Shown: positions 38,831-53,436 of the stretch, in pieces
Position numbering within the stretch: the stretch's first letter is position 1
How the letters are laid out: every line of letters starts with the position of its first letter
DNA from: Ficedula albicollis
Taxonomy: Eukaryota > Chordata > Aves > Passeriformes > Muscicapidae
Direction of reading: 5' to 3'
Assembly: GCF_000247815.1 (NCBI RefSeq)
Contig: NC_021674.1
Span: 25,298,331-25,362,330, forward strand
Length of the DNA: 64,000 nt
Translations under genes and position numbers: made by a program
The notes under the pieces: generated by a model
Database searches by the model: none
What the model saw: only the letters and a program-made list of their open reading frames with translations
What the model was told of the DNA's origin: nothing

Positions 38831-39243
38831 CTTGCAAAAACACTGGGGATTTGTTTCCCTCAAAGCCATTGTGAGAAGAGTGTCTTCCAAATCAGTGAGT
38901 AAACATAATACACCTCCTCTTCCTTCTGCAATCTGCTTGGAATGTCTTTGTTTCAGCCACAGCAGTATTGCTTCCAGTGCCAGCAGACGCACTTCATGGA
39001 ACTCACAGTGCAGGAGATGAGATACTGACAATGAGGGCTTGGCCATTTCCTTTGCAGCAGCTGAACCACAGCTCTGGATGTCAGCACCTGCAGTCACTGA
39101 CAGCACTGATATTACAAGTTTGGTGATGCTCTGGAGATACTGTATCAGTCCTGGTACTGCGGATGAGTAGGGAATACCAGACACCAATTCAGAATCTGAA
39201 ATGACTCTTTTCATCTCTTCCCAAAAGTCAGGCAACTGCATCC
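38831..39243 (-). CDS. THADA: THADA coding exon (413 bp, largest in window)
   Basis: The exon finishes a Gly codon and adds 137 codons, ending in phase 0. The acceptor is TTACTCTCATTCCAG and the donor AAG|GTAAGA. It begins MQLPDFWEEMKRVISDSELV and has VPGLIQYLQSITKLVI, FHEVRLLALEAI and, at the end, NPQCFCK. The human counterparts are FWEEVRGIISGSEL, VPGLPQYLQSLTRLAI, FPEVRSLTLEAL and HPECFCK, in the same order. The alternating leucine-rich helices fit the superhelical ARM/HEAT fold of the THADA/Trm732 family. A poorly conserved, Ser/Ala-rich loop lies in the middle (about GADIQSCGSAAAKEMAK). Confidence 0.96.
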
Positions 39244-40277
39244 CTGGAATGAGAGTAACATTTAGTGAAGTTACCATCTGCCCCAGACCATGAAGTTGAC
39301 AAATATCAGGTATGCAAAAGGTATCATAAGGTAAATTCAGGCATGAAATGAGAATCAGAATTCTCCTTCATTTTAACCTGATTCCAAAATATAAAAAAGA
39401 TTTGCTAGATATCACAGGTACTCATATTTAAAGCAAAAGAGGCAAGGACACAAAGTTTTCTGAGAACTATGATTGTTCTACACATGAGCTGAAAGTTTCA
39501 AACAGTTTAAAAAATGCTACAGTACCTTGCAGATTGCCTGCAATCTTTACCAATTACATCTGTTTGTCAAGTATTTCTTTAAATCAAGCTAGTAATACAA
39601 TATTGCAAATTGTACAAGCTTACCATATCTATCATTGCAGAAAGTAACACAAATAAACTATTAAATATACGTGGGGAAAATGTAGATAGTTAGCTCTAAA
39701 ATCAGAGACCAGACTGAACCAAGTGCTGTTTGTCAGACTACCCAGCTGCAACTGAAATCAGGAGAAATGATGACAGGGGCCATTCTGATAACATTGAAAA
39801 TCTCATGCCTTGATAGTTTTAGTCAGAAAAAATTGCTATTAAGATGCCCCTTTGAGGTAAGTAGCCCTGTCCTTCACCTGTCCTGTGTATCAATCTAAAA
39901 GAATTTACTTATTAAAAAACCCAGGATACTTTCCCTATTCTTATTCAATCTGAACAGTTAACGTAGCTAAAAAAACAAAGGAGCTGCACTGTAACCAATC
40001 TTATGTACAGCAAAAGAACTGTGATATTTCAGCCATTTACATTGGTGCAACCTTGTCCACAAGGCCCAGCACAGCCTGAGAACCTTCTTTAGTGCCTGGC
40101 TACCTCCTGGAGCGAACAAAGAGGCCACTGCCATCTGTGACACCAGAGGGTTTCAGGATTTAGCAGAGCTGGCAGTGTAGACACAAAGGAAAAAAGTCAT
40201 CAATGGTGCTATGTCACACCCACATAGACTGAAATACTCATGTGCCTTGAGCTCAACCTTATTCTCCATAATTCATT

Positions 40278-40375
40278 CGTCAGCAGGAATGAATCATTTT
40301 ATAATACAGAAACCATTTTGCCCAGTCGTCAGCAGGAATGAACCATTTTATAATACAGAAACCATTTTGCCCAGT
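40278..40375. repeat. 49-bp tandem duplication
   Basis: Copies at 40278-40326 and 40327-40375 both start CGTCAGCAGGAATGAA and end ACCATTTTGCCCAGT, with one visible mismatch (GAATCATTT versus GAACCATTT). Confidence 0.93.
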
Positions 40376-43300
40376 TCAGAGTCTGTATAGCATGTACTGC
40401 AAGTAAATGACCAGGCTATACCCCACAAAATTAAAATGCAAGTAGGGGAAAATCACAAAAGAACAGAGAACAGTGTCACTGGTGCTAGGGGATGTTGGAA
40501 GTTTAGGTTTTTTTAAATGTAAAAATGCACTAAAGGTAAATACAAAGATTGAACTAGCTTACATTTCTTCAGTATCTGCAAGAAGACAATTCATTGCCAT
40601 GTATCTTTGCTATTTATAATTAAACACTGAGCACTGCTAAAAGCCTGTCCAAATAGTCCTACTAAATTCCTGAATTTGACACGAAGCCACAGCACAAATA
40701 TAGATTCATTTTGTTGTCCATGAAGACATTTCCCTAAGCCTTCTATTTACAGTTAAATATCCTGCCCTTTCATATTCAGATTCTTCCAAAGCCATCTTAA
40801 TTTGTTTGACATTTACACAGAAAGTTGACATGGAGTACACTGTCTACCACATAACACAGAACCATTTCTGAGTAATTCTGGAAACGCTTCAAAAACATCT
40901 AGCATTTGTAAAAAAATTTCAGACATATTGCCCAGCCATTAGCTCTGTCATTCACATTTTTGCTACAGTTTCTTTTCTGAAGGGACTCGATGCAGTCAAA
41001 GGAGCTCCAGTATCAGTGCAAAGCTGTCTCACAGCATTATCCTCCACATGACACAGCTGACTTCCGTCTCATAGCAATGCAAACTTGTATATTTTATTTG
41101 CTACATTTCTAAACCCCCTCCAAGCACACTGCTTTTACACACTGGCATCACAGCACAAACTAGCATTAATGCCTGTGTCACACGACATGTACACACGGCC
41201 AGAATTCCTGAATTTCGGAACTGTCTGGTTGCCTTGGAGAGGGATTAGATCTTCGCCTAAGTTATTACACAGCCTGACTCCACTGACAGCAGTTTAACAA
41301 CAGCAATAATCCCAGGCAGCCGAAAGAAAAAGGTTCAAGGTCAAACAGCTCAGTCCGAGAAGAGGAAAGCTTCAGCTTCAGAGCACCACGCCTTTCCAGG
41401 ATCCTACCTGCTCCTGTCCACCTTGCCTTACACTGAGCTACACACAGGCAGGAATGGGAAATCAGACACGATGGGAGGGTCAAAGCTCCAGAGCAGGGAC
41501 AGTAGAATTAGGTGCACACAGAAAGAGACAGAGAGGAAGCAACAGAGAAAAAAAAAATACGGGAAGGGAGGAGAATGTCTTCCATTTTGTTGATGCAAAT
41601 GCTCCCAACTTGGCCAGAGCCTGCAACCCAGACCAGAGAGTGGTGACCCTCCCATGGACTCCAGGAGCTGACCGTGCACTGACCTCCCAACTCAGCAAAC
41701 TTCCATTTGCATCTTGCAAGGCCAGCACAACTTCTCCTTACGTCTTCATCTTTGAAGAGGAAACTACCTTAATATAAAAAACATAGCGGAACTACTCACT
41801 CCCAGAACTACTGGCTTGCAGAGACTGCGATACAAGAGTCTTCGGCAACAGATTCTCTTTTTCTGTACATATCAAATATTTCTGCTTTGGAAGCCTTCTG
41901 GATGACTTCTTTTTTTCCCATGCAATTGTGAAAGACTGGAAAGACTGTGGTTCATCTATTTTACAGAAAGTCTCTTTAAAACTGGATGTCTCAATGGCAA
42001 GGCTGTCAACAAAATAAGACTGTCTGCATATTTGCTTAGCCTCAGCACACCAGAAAGCAAATCCTTCTGCATTTATCTTGTGCTCCACATGCCCTCCAAC
42101 ACTCTTTTTTCACACAAATATGTACAAAAGGAAAGAATGCCCGGTCTTATTACAATGCAGTGGAAATATTCCTGCTTTCAAGTTCATCACTAAGAAATCT
42201 TTCCAGGCTTTCATGTAAATGTTTTCTCGTCTGCTTAGCTTTAAGTAAACTCTTTCCTTTGGCTTACATCAAAATATCCAACTAAACCAGAAAACCACAC
42301 TGCTTCCCAAAGTAAATGTCAGCCTCTGTTGTTAAGATACAGTAATGACATACTTTTATTTACAAACAAACATCACTGTACAGTTTGAATGACCAAATGC
42401 TGTGAGAAGGAAGAACAAATCTGGCTGACCAAGAACGGTCCTGGCAAACAGCAGTCTCTCCAGGATGCTAACAGATGCAAAAGAACCCCCAAGAATTAAG
42501 TGGATTTAATTTTATTTTTTTCCCCCTTAAGGATTGCTTCATTTGTGGGACAGGAAGAATTTCAGCCTGCTTCTAGTACAGGAGACATCTTACACAACCA
42601 CTTGGTTCTCTTCACCACCCGACACAAACATCCTCAACCCCTGTGTGTCCCCCACACTGATACATGCACACATCATCTATGTCATGGCATCTAGGTTTGA
42701 GGGGCTGTTTTCTTTAATCCTATTTGTGATCAACTGATGTTCTCTCATGTATATGAAGTAAAATGGCCTTTCACCATCTGAAAATAAAGAGGAAGGGAAG
42801 AGAACCAGAATGGAGTTAGGAGACTGGATGAACCTCCAGTTATAAACCTCCTCAAAGTGTAGCAGCTTCCAAACCTGCAGCCTGCCTGTCTCTCTGCTGT
42901 TCCCTGCAGTGGCAGGCAGGACCTATTCAGTCTGTTCCCAGAGTATGTAGATACAGACATACACAAGGACACAAAAATGTCCCTGCTCAGGGAGTAACAA
43001 ACCATCAGCCGATGGATAGCTCAGCTGATATTTCATCTCAGAGGCACTACAGTCTGTTCAAAAGTGAGAGAAGTAATCTGAATTCCTTCCATATTTAAAA
43101 CTAAATTTGCTTCACCTCCTTGCAGGGTTGATACATTTCTGTAGGAGTTGGTAATTTCACAGTATTATTTAGCTGCTGCCAAGTGGACAACTCTTCTGAC
43201 CACCAGGTGTACTGTGTGAGGGGCTTCCTTTCTGTACATGTCACTACTATTGCTCTAAGTATTTGCACACTTCTAGATAAATATTGAGATTAAATCCTGT

Positions 43301-45434
43301 ATGCAGGCCCTCAAGCAACCAAACTATCTTCCATGTTCCTACCAAAGACTCCAGAAAAAAGGAACAAAGCAGGGGAAAAGGGAGGAGTTACTACCAGCAT
43401 CAGAAACCTTACTGACACTCTGCAAGGGCAGATAAAAATGGCAATAAAATGCTGCTGTGCCTGCAGTATATTGCTATGGGAAGGGGTCCTGAGTATCATA
43501 AATCTGGGTATTCGTAATTATTCAACAAGTCCTGCAAGAAAGAGCAATTGTTTATGAACTGAGGTTAGAATCTACTCTCAAACTACCATCCATGGATATC
43601 TTAACAGATCATATGAATAGGGAGAAGACTGAGAGGAAATCAGTGCCAAGAGATTTTCCTAGACAAATACTAAGAAGTATTTTATTTTGTGTTTTTCCTT
43701 TTTATTAAAAGTGGATTAGGCAAAATCACTGCTAAATGGAAATAAAACCACAAAGAGAAAAGTCTGTTTCATTACACAGCCATACTAAGGTGATTGCTGA
43801 TGATCATAAAAAGGGCATATTTTAAGCAGGATGTTTTCTTTTAAAGACATCTGCAACTTCTTCAACATCAGAAACTAGACCTCAGAACTCACAATAGGAT
43901 TCAAAACTACAAACATGACTGATTACCAGAATCCACAGATAATTTATTGTTGAGGACACAAGCATCCCACTGCATTTTGTACAGTATAAGGAAAATTTCC
44001 AAAGGAAAAAAGAAGGGGGAAAGCCCCAACATTATATCTGGACACTGAAACAGCAGTTTTTTCTTACAGGTATTTTTCTTACAGCTTCTCTCTGGCCCAG
44101 CACTGAGTTTTCCAGTATTTTGCATCCATGTAAAATCATAAAACCCTACAGAGACAGTGCAAGTCAGTCAGTGGTACATGTTGGAATCTAAAGAGAACCT
44201 GATTTTGAAAGGACAAGCAGTCTCTGTCTTCACAGCTTTAAGTGCTAACATTATAAACATGACCAATTCCACTTTCCCCAAGTGTCATTTATTTCATGGA
44301 CCACTTTTCCATAATCCCTGCTCAACACAGCAATCCAGCAGTATCATGCCTACCCTCCACAACCCTCCTCTGATCACTGTCTCTGCCATCATTCTAAAAA
44401 CACTTTTACTTTCCTCTTCCTCTACTTGTGCCACAAGTTCTGCCTCCAGTGCTTCATTAACAGCTGTTGGTGTTACACATATCCATCTCCTTTCTCCAAA
44501 AATTATTCTTCTCAGCCTTGGCCCATTTGTTTTGTTCTTCTCACACTAACTTTTGGTCAATCTTTGGACCATTTCAGCATCCCTCACTTGTTCTGCCTCT
44601 GGCATTTTACTGTCCAGGCAACTCCCAGTTACTCACTGTATCTTGGACTTCCAACAATGCCACCCTCAACTTCTTCATTCTCCTGTCTGCATTGAATTAG
44701 AACTCTGAGTACCTTAAAAATTTCCTTTTGCCTTGTCCAATTTAATGTTAGTAGCCACAGAGCATTTAGATGATCCTGTAAATATGTTTTAAATCTTTAC
44801 CTTCTTTAGGCCAAAATAAAAATATTTACCCAGTGCCACAGTCAGTACACCAGCAAACTTTATGTAATTCCTGACAACATAAACAAAAACTGCCTTCAAT
44901 TCATTAAGAGTGATTTTAAGTTTAAGCTAATTAGACCAAATAACCCAAACACGCATTAACAAGCTGCCAGTGTTTTTATTCAAATAATTCTTTGGCCACA
45001 CTTCTTAAGGATCTAGGTAAAGAAAGTTCAAGTGTGGCTAAAATAATCAACCTAGTTATCCCTGTCAAATTTCTACCATTCCAAAATCAACATTTTTTAA
45101 GTTAGCCTGCAGGAAAAACTAGGCTACCATTTACCTTCTTTCCAAAATAAGAAAAGATTAAGAAGTATGATGCAGAAAAAAAGTGGCCACAGCCTTCAAA
45201 GGATATTTAAGAGTCCTAGAAATTTCATAATTCAGGCAGACATTTAAGAGATTCCTATATAAAGACCAGTTTGTGCTTTCCTTGCAAAGCATCCAGAAGT
45301 TTGATGATCCATATTATTTCTATCAATGCATTTTATAACTTCTAATTAAAAAGGACATACATAACCAACAGAATGGTATTTGCATTGTATGTTATTTAAA
45401 ACAGTATTTTTTATTTGACAAACCTGCAGACAGT

Positions 45435-45624
45435 TGATCTAATAGTCCATGTTTCTGATCACATACCTGATCTAATAGTCCATGCTTCTGATCACATACA
45501 CCCACACATGTGCAGTGCACGGTATTTTTTGCAATCATTTTTTTATTGATCTAATAGTCCATGTTTCTGATCACATACACCCACACATGTGTAGTGCACG
45601 GTATTTTTTGCAATCATTTTTTTA
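45435..45624. repeat. Nested three-copy direct repeat (33 and 79 bp)
   Basis: TGATCTAATAGTCCATG starts a copy at 45435, 45468 and 45547. The first copy is only 33 bp. The second and third are 79-bp units that continue through CACCCACACATGTG and end in GCAATCATTTTTTTA. The third copy differs by a few bases. Confidence 0.92.
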
Positions 45625-48600
45625 GATTGAGAGCAGCATTTAAGAATCTTAAGCTACATCTACAGAAGGTTTAGATATTTGGAAGATAGCAAGAAAATGG
45701 AAGTATGTTTCTGCAAAACTCAAGGAAACGAAATAAGTAAGAGTAGAATACTAGTTGTTGCATTATCGTGTCAAAACAATCTCTTTATTAACAGGATTAA
45801 TTGTGTAAATTCTAAGTAACTATTCCCATGTTTGATAACAACACTGGAGTTTGGTTAATTTCTACCTCAAATGTAGAAAGGAAAAATGCTTGGTTAGACT
45901 ACAAGTGGCATCTTTTCCTAAATCATAGATTCATCCTATTTGACATCCTTTTTAAATGTTTTCTCTTTCCCACCAAACTTGAGTTTTGAAGACACTATAC
46001 TTGACAACAGGCCAAACCAGCCAGCAGATTGACAGCATATACACAGGATAAAGTAACAACTTGGCAGGATTATCTTTAGCAAAATTTTGTTTCATCTTTT
46101 CCTCTTCTGTTCTACATCCTACTTCACTTATGCTGACAGGGCTCTATCAACAAGTGCCATTTTTTGGAACACAAACCTGGCCAAAATGCAATTCTATTAG
46201 CCAAGTATATTATAGAGAGTTGCATCCATTTTCCCTTCATGAAATGACAAAATACTACAAGAGAACTTTTTCAAGATGTGAATAAGAAGGAAAATGTGAC
46301 CACTCTGTCTTGTAGGGTTCTTCATGTGTTACAGAGCGACAGAGCACCCCCAGATCTGAATCACTGCAATTCAACACTCTGGCTCCTGCACTATCAGCAC
46401 TGCAGATCACAGTAAAATTCTCATCTTGTTGTTTTGCTTCAAACACCGATTTCCAGAAGATCTGAAAGCAGGAATATCTATGACAAGTCCTCTCAGAAGA
46501 GAGGAATCCTATCTAGTGAAACAGTGTATCACACCTGTCCTGTGTCCCACCTCTTGCAAAACCCATCTCTGAGTACACAGGAAAGCATGAACACATGCAC
46601 ACATGGATCTGAAGCTCTACAGACCTGTGCTTCTAACTCCTCCTGATCAAAACTTGTGAATTTGCAAATAATTACATACAAAGCTAAGGCTGAACACGTT
46701 CTCACCAGGATTCAGGGTCATTTTTCCCACCCCAATATGCCTACAAATGTCACTTCATTCCTCTGTAATATTTGAAGCAGGGTAGAAGTGCCAGAATATC
46801 CTCTGCAAGAGGAATGCATTGTTCTCCCGTAAGAATGAAAAGGCCCTAGACATCTGTGATTTCTGATCTGTAAGAACAATTAATGTGGAGAAAATACATC
46901 AAAGAGGTCTGCCAGAACAAATTCCTTGGATGCTATTAATAATTACTAATAATGACAACGGACATTAGCTCATCAAATAATCCTGTACCTGGTAAGAACT
47001 TTCTTTACTCTCAATAAAGGTAAAAATAGTATTTCCATATTTTAACTTTTTTTCTTTTTTTAAGGCTTGCTTCCAACCACAATTGATAACAGAATAAAAA
47101 TATTTTTAAGTTTATATGGCCTTGGCATTATGTATTGTCCCAGCATATCCGAAAGCCCTCAGGCACATCAGGAGCTGAGAAAAAAGTTCTAGATTTTGCC
47201 TATCACCTCAAGGAAAGAAAACTGTCTTTTCTCAGTGACACGAATCAGGCAACACTTCCATCCAGCCCAGCAAATAGGAGGTTTGGGTTGTATTGTTTTG
47301 TTTAAGATAAATAATCATCATTTAACCAGCAGTAAATTTTCAGCTGGACAAGATGCTTTTGGTATCCATTACTCCCTGCCTTCCTTAGCTGACATTTTAA
47401 AGCTGATGTTTTTTTGAATTGGTGAAGTAAATTCCCTAAGGGCTATCCTGCACTTTAAGAGACAGATTTTATTAATTGAAAACAACAAATCACTTACAGA
47501 AAATAATCATAATGTAGGAAAGGCCTAGGCAGAGCTGTACTCTGAAAACCTCTTTGTAATTGTAGCCTCTTTAGACAGGCATAATCAATTAGAAGTGGTC
47601 TGATTTTAACCAGTTGCAGGCTCATTACATTGCATTCCCATTTCTGTTGATGAAAATCAGTTTCAGCCTGTGGCCTGGAACTCATATACAGCACTTCCTG
47701 GGGCCTCTTAGATAAACACATCAAGAAACAGTTTTATTTGGATTTGTCCCTCACTCTTTATTCATTGAAACAACTTTACAAATCAAGATTAGAACAGAGA
47801 AAAATTGGCTCATAACCAGAGATATATGTAAGTAAGATAAGTAAGCATATATAAGCAAGATATTTAATCTCAGAAAAGTGTAATGCTTCAATTAATAATC
47901 ATATCTTTAAAACATTTAAATAGGAAACTCAAAACATTTAGTTTTAACTGGTGAGTTTAGTCTTTCTCTTACTGTGTCATGGGACACTCAGTTTCTATTT
48001 AATATAAACACAATACTCCTTTTTTTCAGAAGGGTTTCTTGACTGTGATACATAAAATTGTCCCCCAATGTATCTTCAAGTTTTCAAAACAGCATTTCCA
48101 GCCTAAGTTTTTACTCTCTGTAGACACTGCCTGAAATATGTAATTTTAAACCTATGTAGAATGAAACCTTTAAGCAAAACAATACCAATGAACTATACCC
48201 AAGCAGAGGGAATCTGCAAAAATAATTGCTTTCCTTCTGCAGAAATTGTACCTTGCAGCACCCAGGTTTGGTACAGTCCACAAGAGCTTTGAAAAATAAA
48301 TTAATTCACTACAGTCAGTAATGCAGCCACAGCATGGTGCAGTCCCTCAGGCTCAAAGGGCTATTCACAAGTCAGGGGTATTTAAAAAAAGGACGGGAGT
48401 TTCCTGGTGTGGAGAGGTCCATAAAAGCCTTTGCAAATGTGTAGCAATTGTTTAAAAACCAGAACAGACAAAAAAACCCCAAGGATAACTGAAACAGGAA
48501 AGAGACTGATAAAGGAAATGCAATGCTCACTAAGTAAGCAAAACAGGAGCCCTCCCCTGGAGTACTGGCTGTTCCTTCCTGGAAGAAAATACAAAAACAG

Positions 48601-50130
48601 AGCTGAAGGGTGAGTGACAAGAGTAATCAGAAGAAAAAAACTTCACATGAAGAGAATACAGAAAACCCAGGATGATTCATACCACAAACACTGGTGGAGG
48701 ATCATGATTAAAAAAGTGTAAAAATTAATACTGCCAAAAGGATCTCTCTTTCAAAATGTAATATTCAAAATAAAAGGGTGATGAGCCCAAATATGGCTGA
48801 AGGAGGCTTGGGGGTTGTTTTTGTTTATTTTGTAGTTGTGATACACAGCTAGACTTTTTAATGTATGGCAAAGGATTATCACTAAGGCCAATGGCATATG
48901 AGGATTCAAAAAGCTTTATTCTATAGCAAAAATAAAAATAAAGAAAAAATTACTTTTAATATAAGAGTTATTGATGGTAGATATAGCTTAGCCCCAGAAA
49001 AAACAGTAAAGAGCCAAGAAAAGAATTATCCCTAGAGATATGTTATATTGAACCTGGTTCAGAGAAGGTGGTGCATTCCACCCTATAAAGCATGTGGCCC
49101 TTGCCTAGTCACTCTGTATGTCTGTCCTTCTGTTGTAAGGGCTAGTTCTGCAGCAACCTGTCTGAAGAAGTTAATTGCAGACATGTTCATCACCATTTGC
49201 TTTCCTAACAACTATCACTATTTGAACTGTACATTCACAAGAAACCACACCAACAGCAATTTTAGAATTAGAATGGAAATACATCAACTAAAGGCCTAGG
49301 CAAAAAAAAGCAAAACGAATTGGTTTTAAAATTAACAGTGCCCACAACATGACTATCTGAAATAAAGAATGGTTCCAGTGACTTAAATGCAGTGTTAAGA
49401 ATTTTAATGAAATGACAGAACTATTCATTAATTGCCTCCCTGGACTGACAAGGTAATTTATTATTCACTTGCTCATAAGAAATGAACAAAACAGGCCCAC
49501 AAGGAAGGTACTTACAGCTGACTGAATGCTGCCTACACACTGGCACACGTGAAAGGGTGTCCCTTCTCCATACCTTTGTTTTTCTTATTGTTCACAGCTT
49601 GCTTTGTACTGTTGCTAACTATAATCTACAACATTAAAACCACTGATAATTTTCACTGGTTCTTAAAAAAATTCCCACTGATAACGAATCAACATGAAAA
49701 AAGAAACTGAAAGAAGCTCTCAGAGCTGTTTTTTATAAGACTTCTAAACTTCAGAAAACACTTTCCCTGAAACTACTTCAGGTGCCTCACAAAGGAACAT
49801 TTCTGTGACTTTCTGGAAACGTTAAAGTAGCAATAGTCCAGGATTTGGATTTTGGATCAAAAAACCATTTTGGAACATGGAGAGGATCTTTTTCATTGCT
49901 AGCCATTATAGGACTAGGAATACTGCAAGATCATCACTTCAAGCCTTGACATGGAGCTGTACCTCAGTTTTCTCCCCAACAAAGCCTAAGATTAGCTCTT
50001 GAGAAGGCAGAACTAAGAGCCTTCTATGAAACAGCTGAAGGATTCCAGAAGTCAGCAGACACCTTGAGCAAAAGTAATAAAGTAGATACAGATATTAAAT
50101 CCAATGTACAGAACAGTACATTTGACTTAC

Positions 50131-50216
50131 CTTGCTTTTGAAACTTCTCCAGGTGAGTACTCAACATCACAAGGACATCAAGATAGGCAGCTCTGGTCAC
50201 CAAACAAGGATTTAGC
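50131..50216 (-). CDS. THADA: THADA coding exon (NPCLVTRA block), most 5' exon in window
   Basis: This 86-bp exon gives the last base of a codon, 28 codons (LNPCLVTRAAYLDVLVML then STHLEKFQKQ) and the first base of a Gly codon. The acceptor CTTCTTTTTCTTTTTAG is excellent and the donor is CAAG|GTAAGT. Human THADA has QNPCLVTRAVYIDILFLL, ahead of the FWEE block, so the position is secure. Upstream of this exon human THADA has a segment ending in a KLWLAKR-like sequence. I could not find it in 50217-64000, so the next exon should lie outside the window. Confidence 0.93.
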
Positions 50217-52872
50217 CTAAAAAGAAAAAGAAGTTTTAAAAGCTTAAATCCTTATAACCTTATACTCACAAAAAGCAATAAAACAAACTAATTTGGCATG
50301 TCTATTTTTATTAATGAAGATAAACTACTGGTCAAATTAGACTACATATATAAAATACTTAGGCCAAGTTACCTAAGCTTCACTTCCTGGTCCATCCTGA
50401 GTGACAGTCTCCCTTGCAGAATGGCAACACCTTCCTCCTCCAGCTAATTCTACTGAATGGGAGTTGATACATTTCATTATTACAGGATGAACCAGCCCAT
50501 TGTAGCACCTACCACGTCTTTGTTTTGTTTACAGATAATGTGTTTAACAAAGTGCATCATCAAAAAGAAGTCCTCAGTTCTCACTGTTACAGCTCGTAAG
50601 AGGAACTTCCCTTGCAAAGTACCTGCTATACCTCTTTAATTGGCCATAGCTCTCTCACTGTTCTGATGAAGACCAATTTTTAAAATTAGGTATTTCTTCT
50701 TCCAAACAAGAATATTTAGGATTTTTTGTATATAATGGAAATTGGCAACAAGCTTTCTGCTCTACCTTTTCAATTTGCAAGCAAGAAACACATATTTTCT
50801 CTCCAATTAAAAAACAAAATTAGGTTAACAACTTCATTTTTCTTTGTATTACTAAAACTTTGTATTACTGAAACATATTTAGCTATGAAAACATTTAAAA
50901 AACATAACTTAAAATGTGAACAAACAGGAAATCTAGTTCAAAACACAGAAATTATTCTGAAGAGCCCAATGGGACTTGTACTAAAACAAAAAACTTTCAG
51001 AATCAAGCAGCACAAGTTTGAAGTATGACTAACTCTGTTCAGTATTTCATTTTTATTTTATCTGGCACTTTCTTTGTATGCTTATCTTCAAGTCTGAAAC
51101 TCTTTCAAAAATTGTTAATTAAAAATGTTCCAACAACCATTCTGAACTCTAACATCTTGAAAATTCAAGAAAAAAAAAGCTTTTTCAAGTAAGATACGTG
51201 ATCATGACATAAAAATGAAAGGTTTGAGTTTGGCCACTGTATTTGCCTATGGAGAGTTAGCCCATGAACCTATTAAAAAAGAATTTTAACCAGAAACATT
51301 GCTCTCACCTGCAAGAAGCCTAAAATACTTACGCTTTCTTTTATGGCCTACAATATTAGGTATCCACATAACAAAGAGCAGAATATGTGCTACCAGGATC
51401 TCTCTTTTAAAGAGTTTTTTACTAGTGTAGTCTATGTTCCCATCTCTTCAAACTTCTTCATGCTTGCCTCCTACCCCTTGCCTTAAAGCACAAGAGCTAA
51501 AAGCTGCCTGCTGAGATGGTGCACATCAACAAGAATCAAAGCAATTTTAATATGGACTATTTTTGAAGGGTCACGTTAGGCACACTTAATTTCCATCCAC
51601 CCTGGTTAAGCAAAGATCTTTCCTGTGTCTTGGGCATCCAGTTGCTGCCTAAGTTGGTCTTCACAAATGTGTGTGGAAACACCACCAAGGAATACTCACG
51701 GAATTGGGAGCTCAACCCATGAGAAAACAGAGGCACTGAGCAGTCAAAGCTCAAAAGAAAAACAAACCACGAGGTCTCTCACAAATGGATGAAAGCAGCC
51801 ACAACAGTTTTCAGCCAACATGAGGAACCTAATGCATCTACTGCACTTCAGCTCCCTCAAAAAAATGGAAGACTCGCTCATCATTCCATGTTTTCAGTGG
51901 AAAGAAAATCTCCAACGCACAAACTGTGCCCTGGGCAAAACATGGCTGTTTTGCCAACTTTCACTGAAGAAGAGGCAACAGCCTCACTGGCACGTTTTTT
52001 ATTCTGGTCCAGCTTTTAACCACTTACCACTTCATTTTAAGCATGTTCATATGCATGTTTTGATTTTGAAATGAGACTTTTCCAGCACAAAACATGCCAA
52101 ACATTTGTCCTTGGCTGGTTCTGTTGCTCTAGCGATGCTAGTGAATTCTCATCCGTATGTGCCAGATGGACACAACAGGAAATTCAGTTTTCCAAAACCA
52201 AGAAACTCCAGAGTTGTTCACACTGTAGCAGAAAGCTCAATCTTGAGGACAATCAAACTGGGATTTATGTAACAGATCTGACAGCCAAAAATCACAATGC
52301 TGAACATTTCAAATGATGCACTGCACAGTATTTAACATGACCTGTTCGTGCAGAACTTCAGCAACATGAGTGGGAATAGTACAACATGTTTCCTTTTTAA
52401 TACCAATACCAATGAAGTGGTGTTCTCATAAACGCGATTTCAGGAAATCTGTCTCCAAACAAGAAAGTCACAGCAAAAGGTGGGAGCTCCACACTTCTGG
52501 AACAGCATTCCTTTTTCTGTCCAAAACCCAAAAATTATTTCATTGCCCTTCCAACCTGGTTATTAATGGAAACAAATACATCACACACTCACTCCAGACG
52601 ATAAACTGTATATGACTCTGAACAGGCTAGAGCTAGAGATGGTTAGGACTCTCATATCTAAGGGTATATGCACCCAGAAATATAAAATAGCTATCAAAAC
52701 AATACTCATACTATTACACATCTATACTAATAGCAGGCTAGTGATGCCAGGGCACTGATTAAAGCAATGCTTTGCCTATGCTAGCCAGTAGTTTAGTGTA
52801 ACAACAGCACGTCCAGAAGTCAAAGAGCTGGCACCAGAGACCCAATGGCCACCTGACATACTGCATCCAGAT

Positions 52873-53032
52873 AGATGCCTCAAACCATAATTGTCAGAAG
52901 TTCAATTTATTGCTTTGTGTTTCAACATAGAGCTTATAGCCAGCCTGCTCATCCAGATGCCTCAAACCATAATTGTCAGAAGTTCAATTTATTGCTTTGT
53001 GTTTCAACATAGAGCTTATAGCCAGCCTGCTC
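52873..53032. repeat. 82-bp tandem duplication
   Basis: Copies at 52873-52954 and 52955-53032 begin AGATGCCTCAAACCATAA and run through AGAGCTTATAGCCAGCCTG without visible mismatch. Confidence 0.94.
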
Positions 53033-53436
53033 CTGGCATCTTACTGCACTGAGGAGCTTGCCCCACACTTCCTAGTGCTCCTTCATAATGCTCTCACTTG
53101 GAGCTTGACTGTCCATGTGGAAATAAAAATCAGGTCACAGGAAACTGCTGCATTAAGTTTCACTAACAGGTAATACTGCAGAATGTTTCAACACATCTGG
53201 ACAAAGAAAGGTCAAAGTCTGTCTGCCCTGAGTAAGATGTGAAAGTCAAGCACTGTCACAGACTGGACCTTCTAGACAAGGGAGAAGGAAGATTCCTGCA
53301 ACACGCAGGAACGGAAAGGATTACTACTTTGGATTACTACTTAGCGAGAGCAAGATGCAGAAAAAACATATTTCTAATTTAATCAAGGAGAACAAAACGA
53401 TGATGGGAGGAGCTGCTGGGTCCCTACCAGACCATC

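Larger units (their letters stand above)
39244..50130 (-). other. THADA: THADA intron (10.9 kb)
   Basis: The donor is CAAG|GTAAGT (50130 downward) and the acceptor CATTCCAG. The flanking exons join in phase, so no coding exon is expected inside. It contains the 49-bp duplication at 40278, the nested repeat at 45435 and otherwise AT-rich unique sequence with only chance ORFs. Confidence 0.8.

Noticed and set aside
50373..50443. Candidate extra THADA exon (LEEEGVAILQGRLSLRM) immediately upstream of the NPCLVTRA exon
   Set aside because: Phase and donor fit, but the acceptor has a poor pyrimidine tract and the peptide does not resemble the human sequence expected there (a KLWLAKR-type ending).
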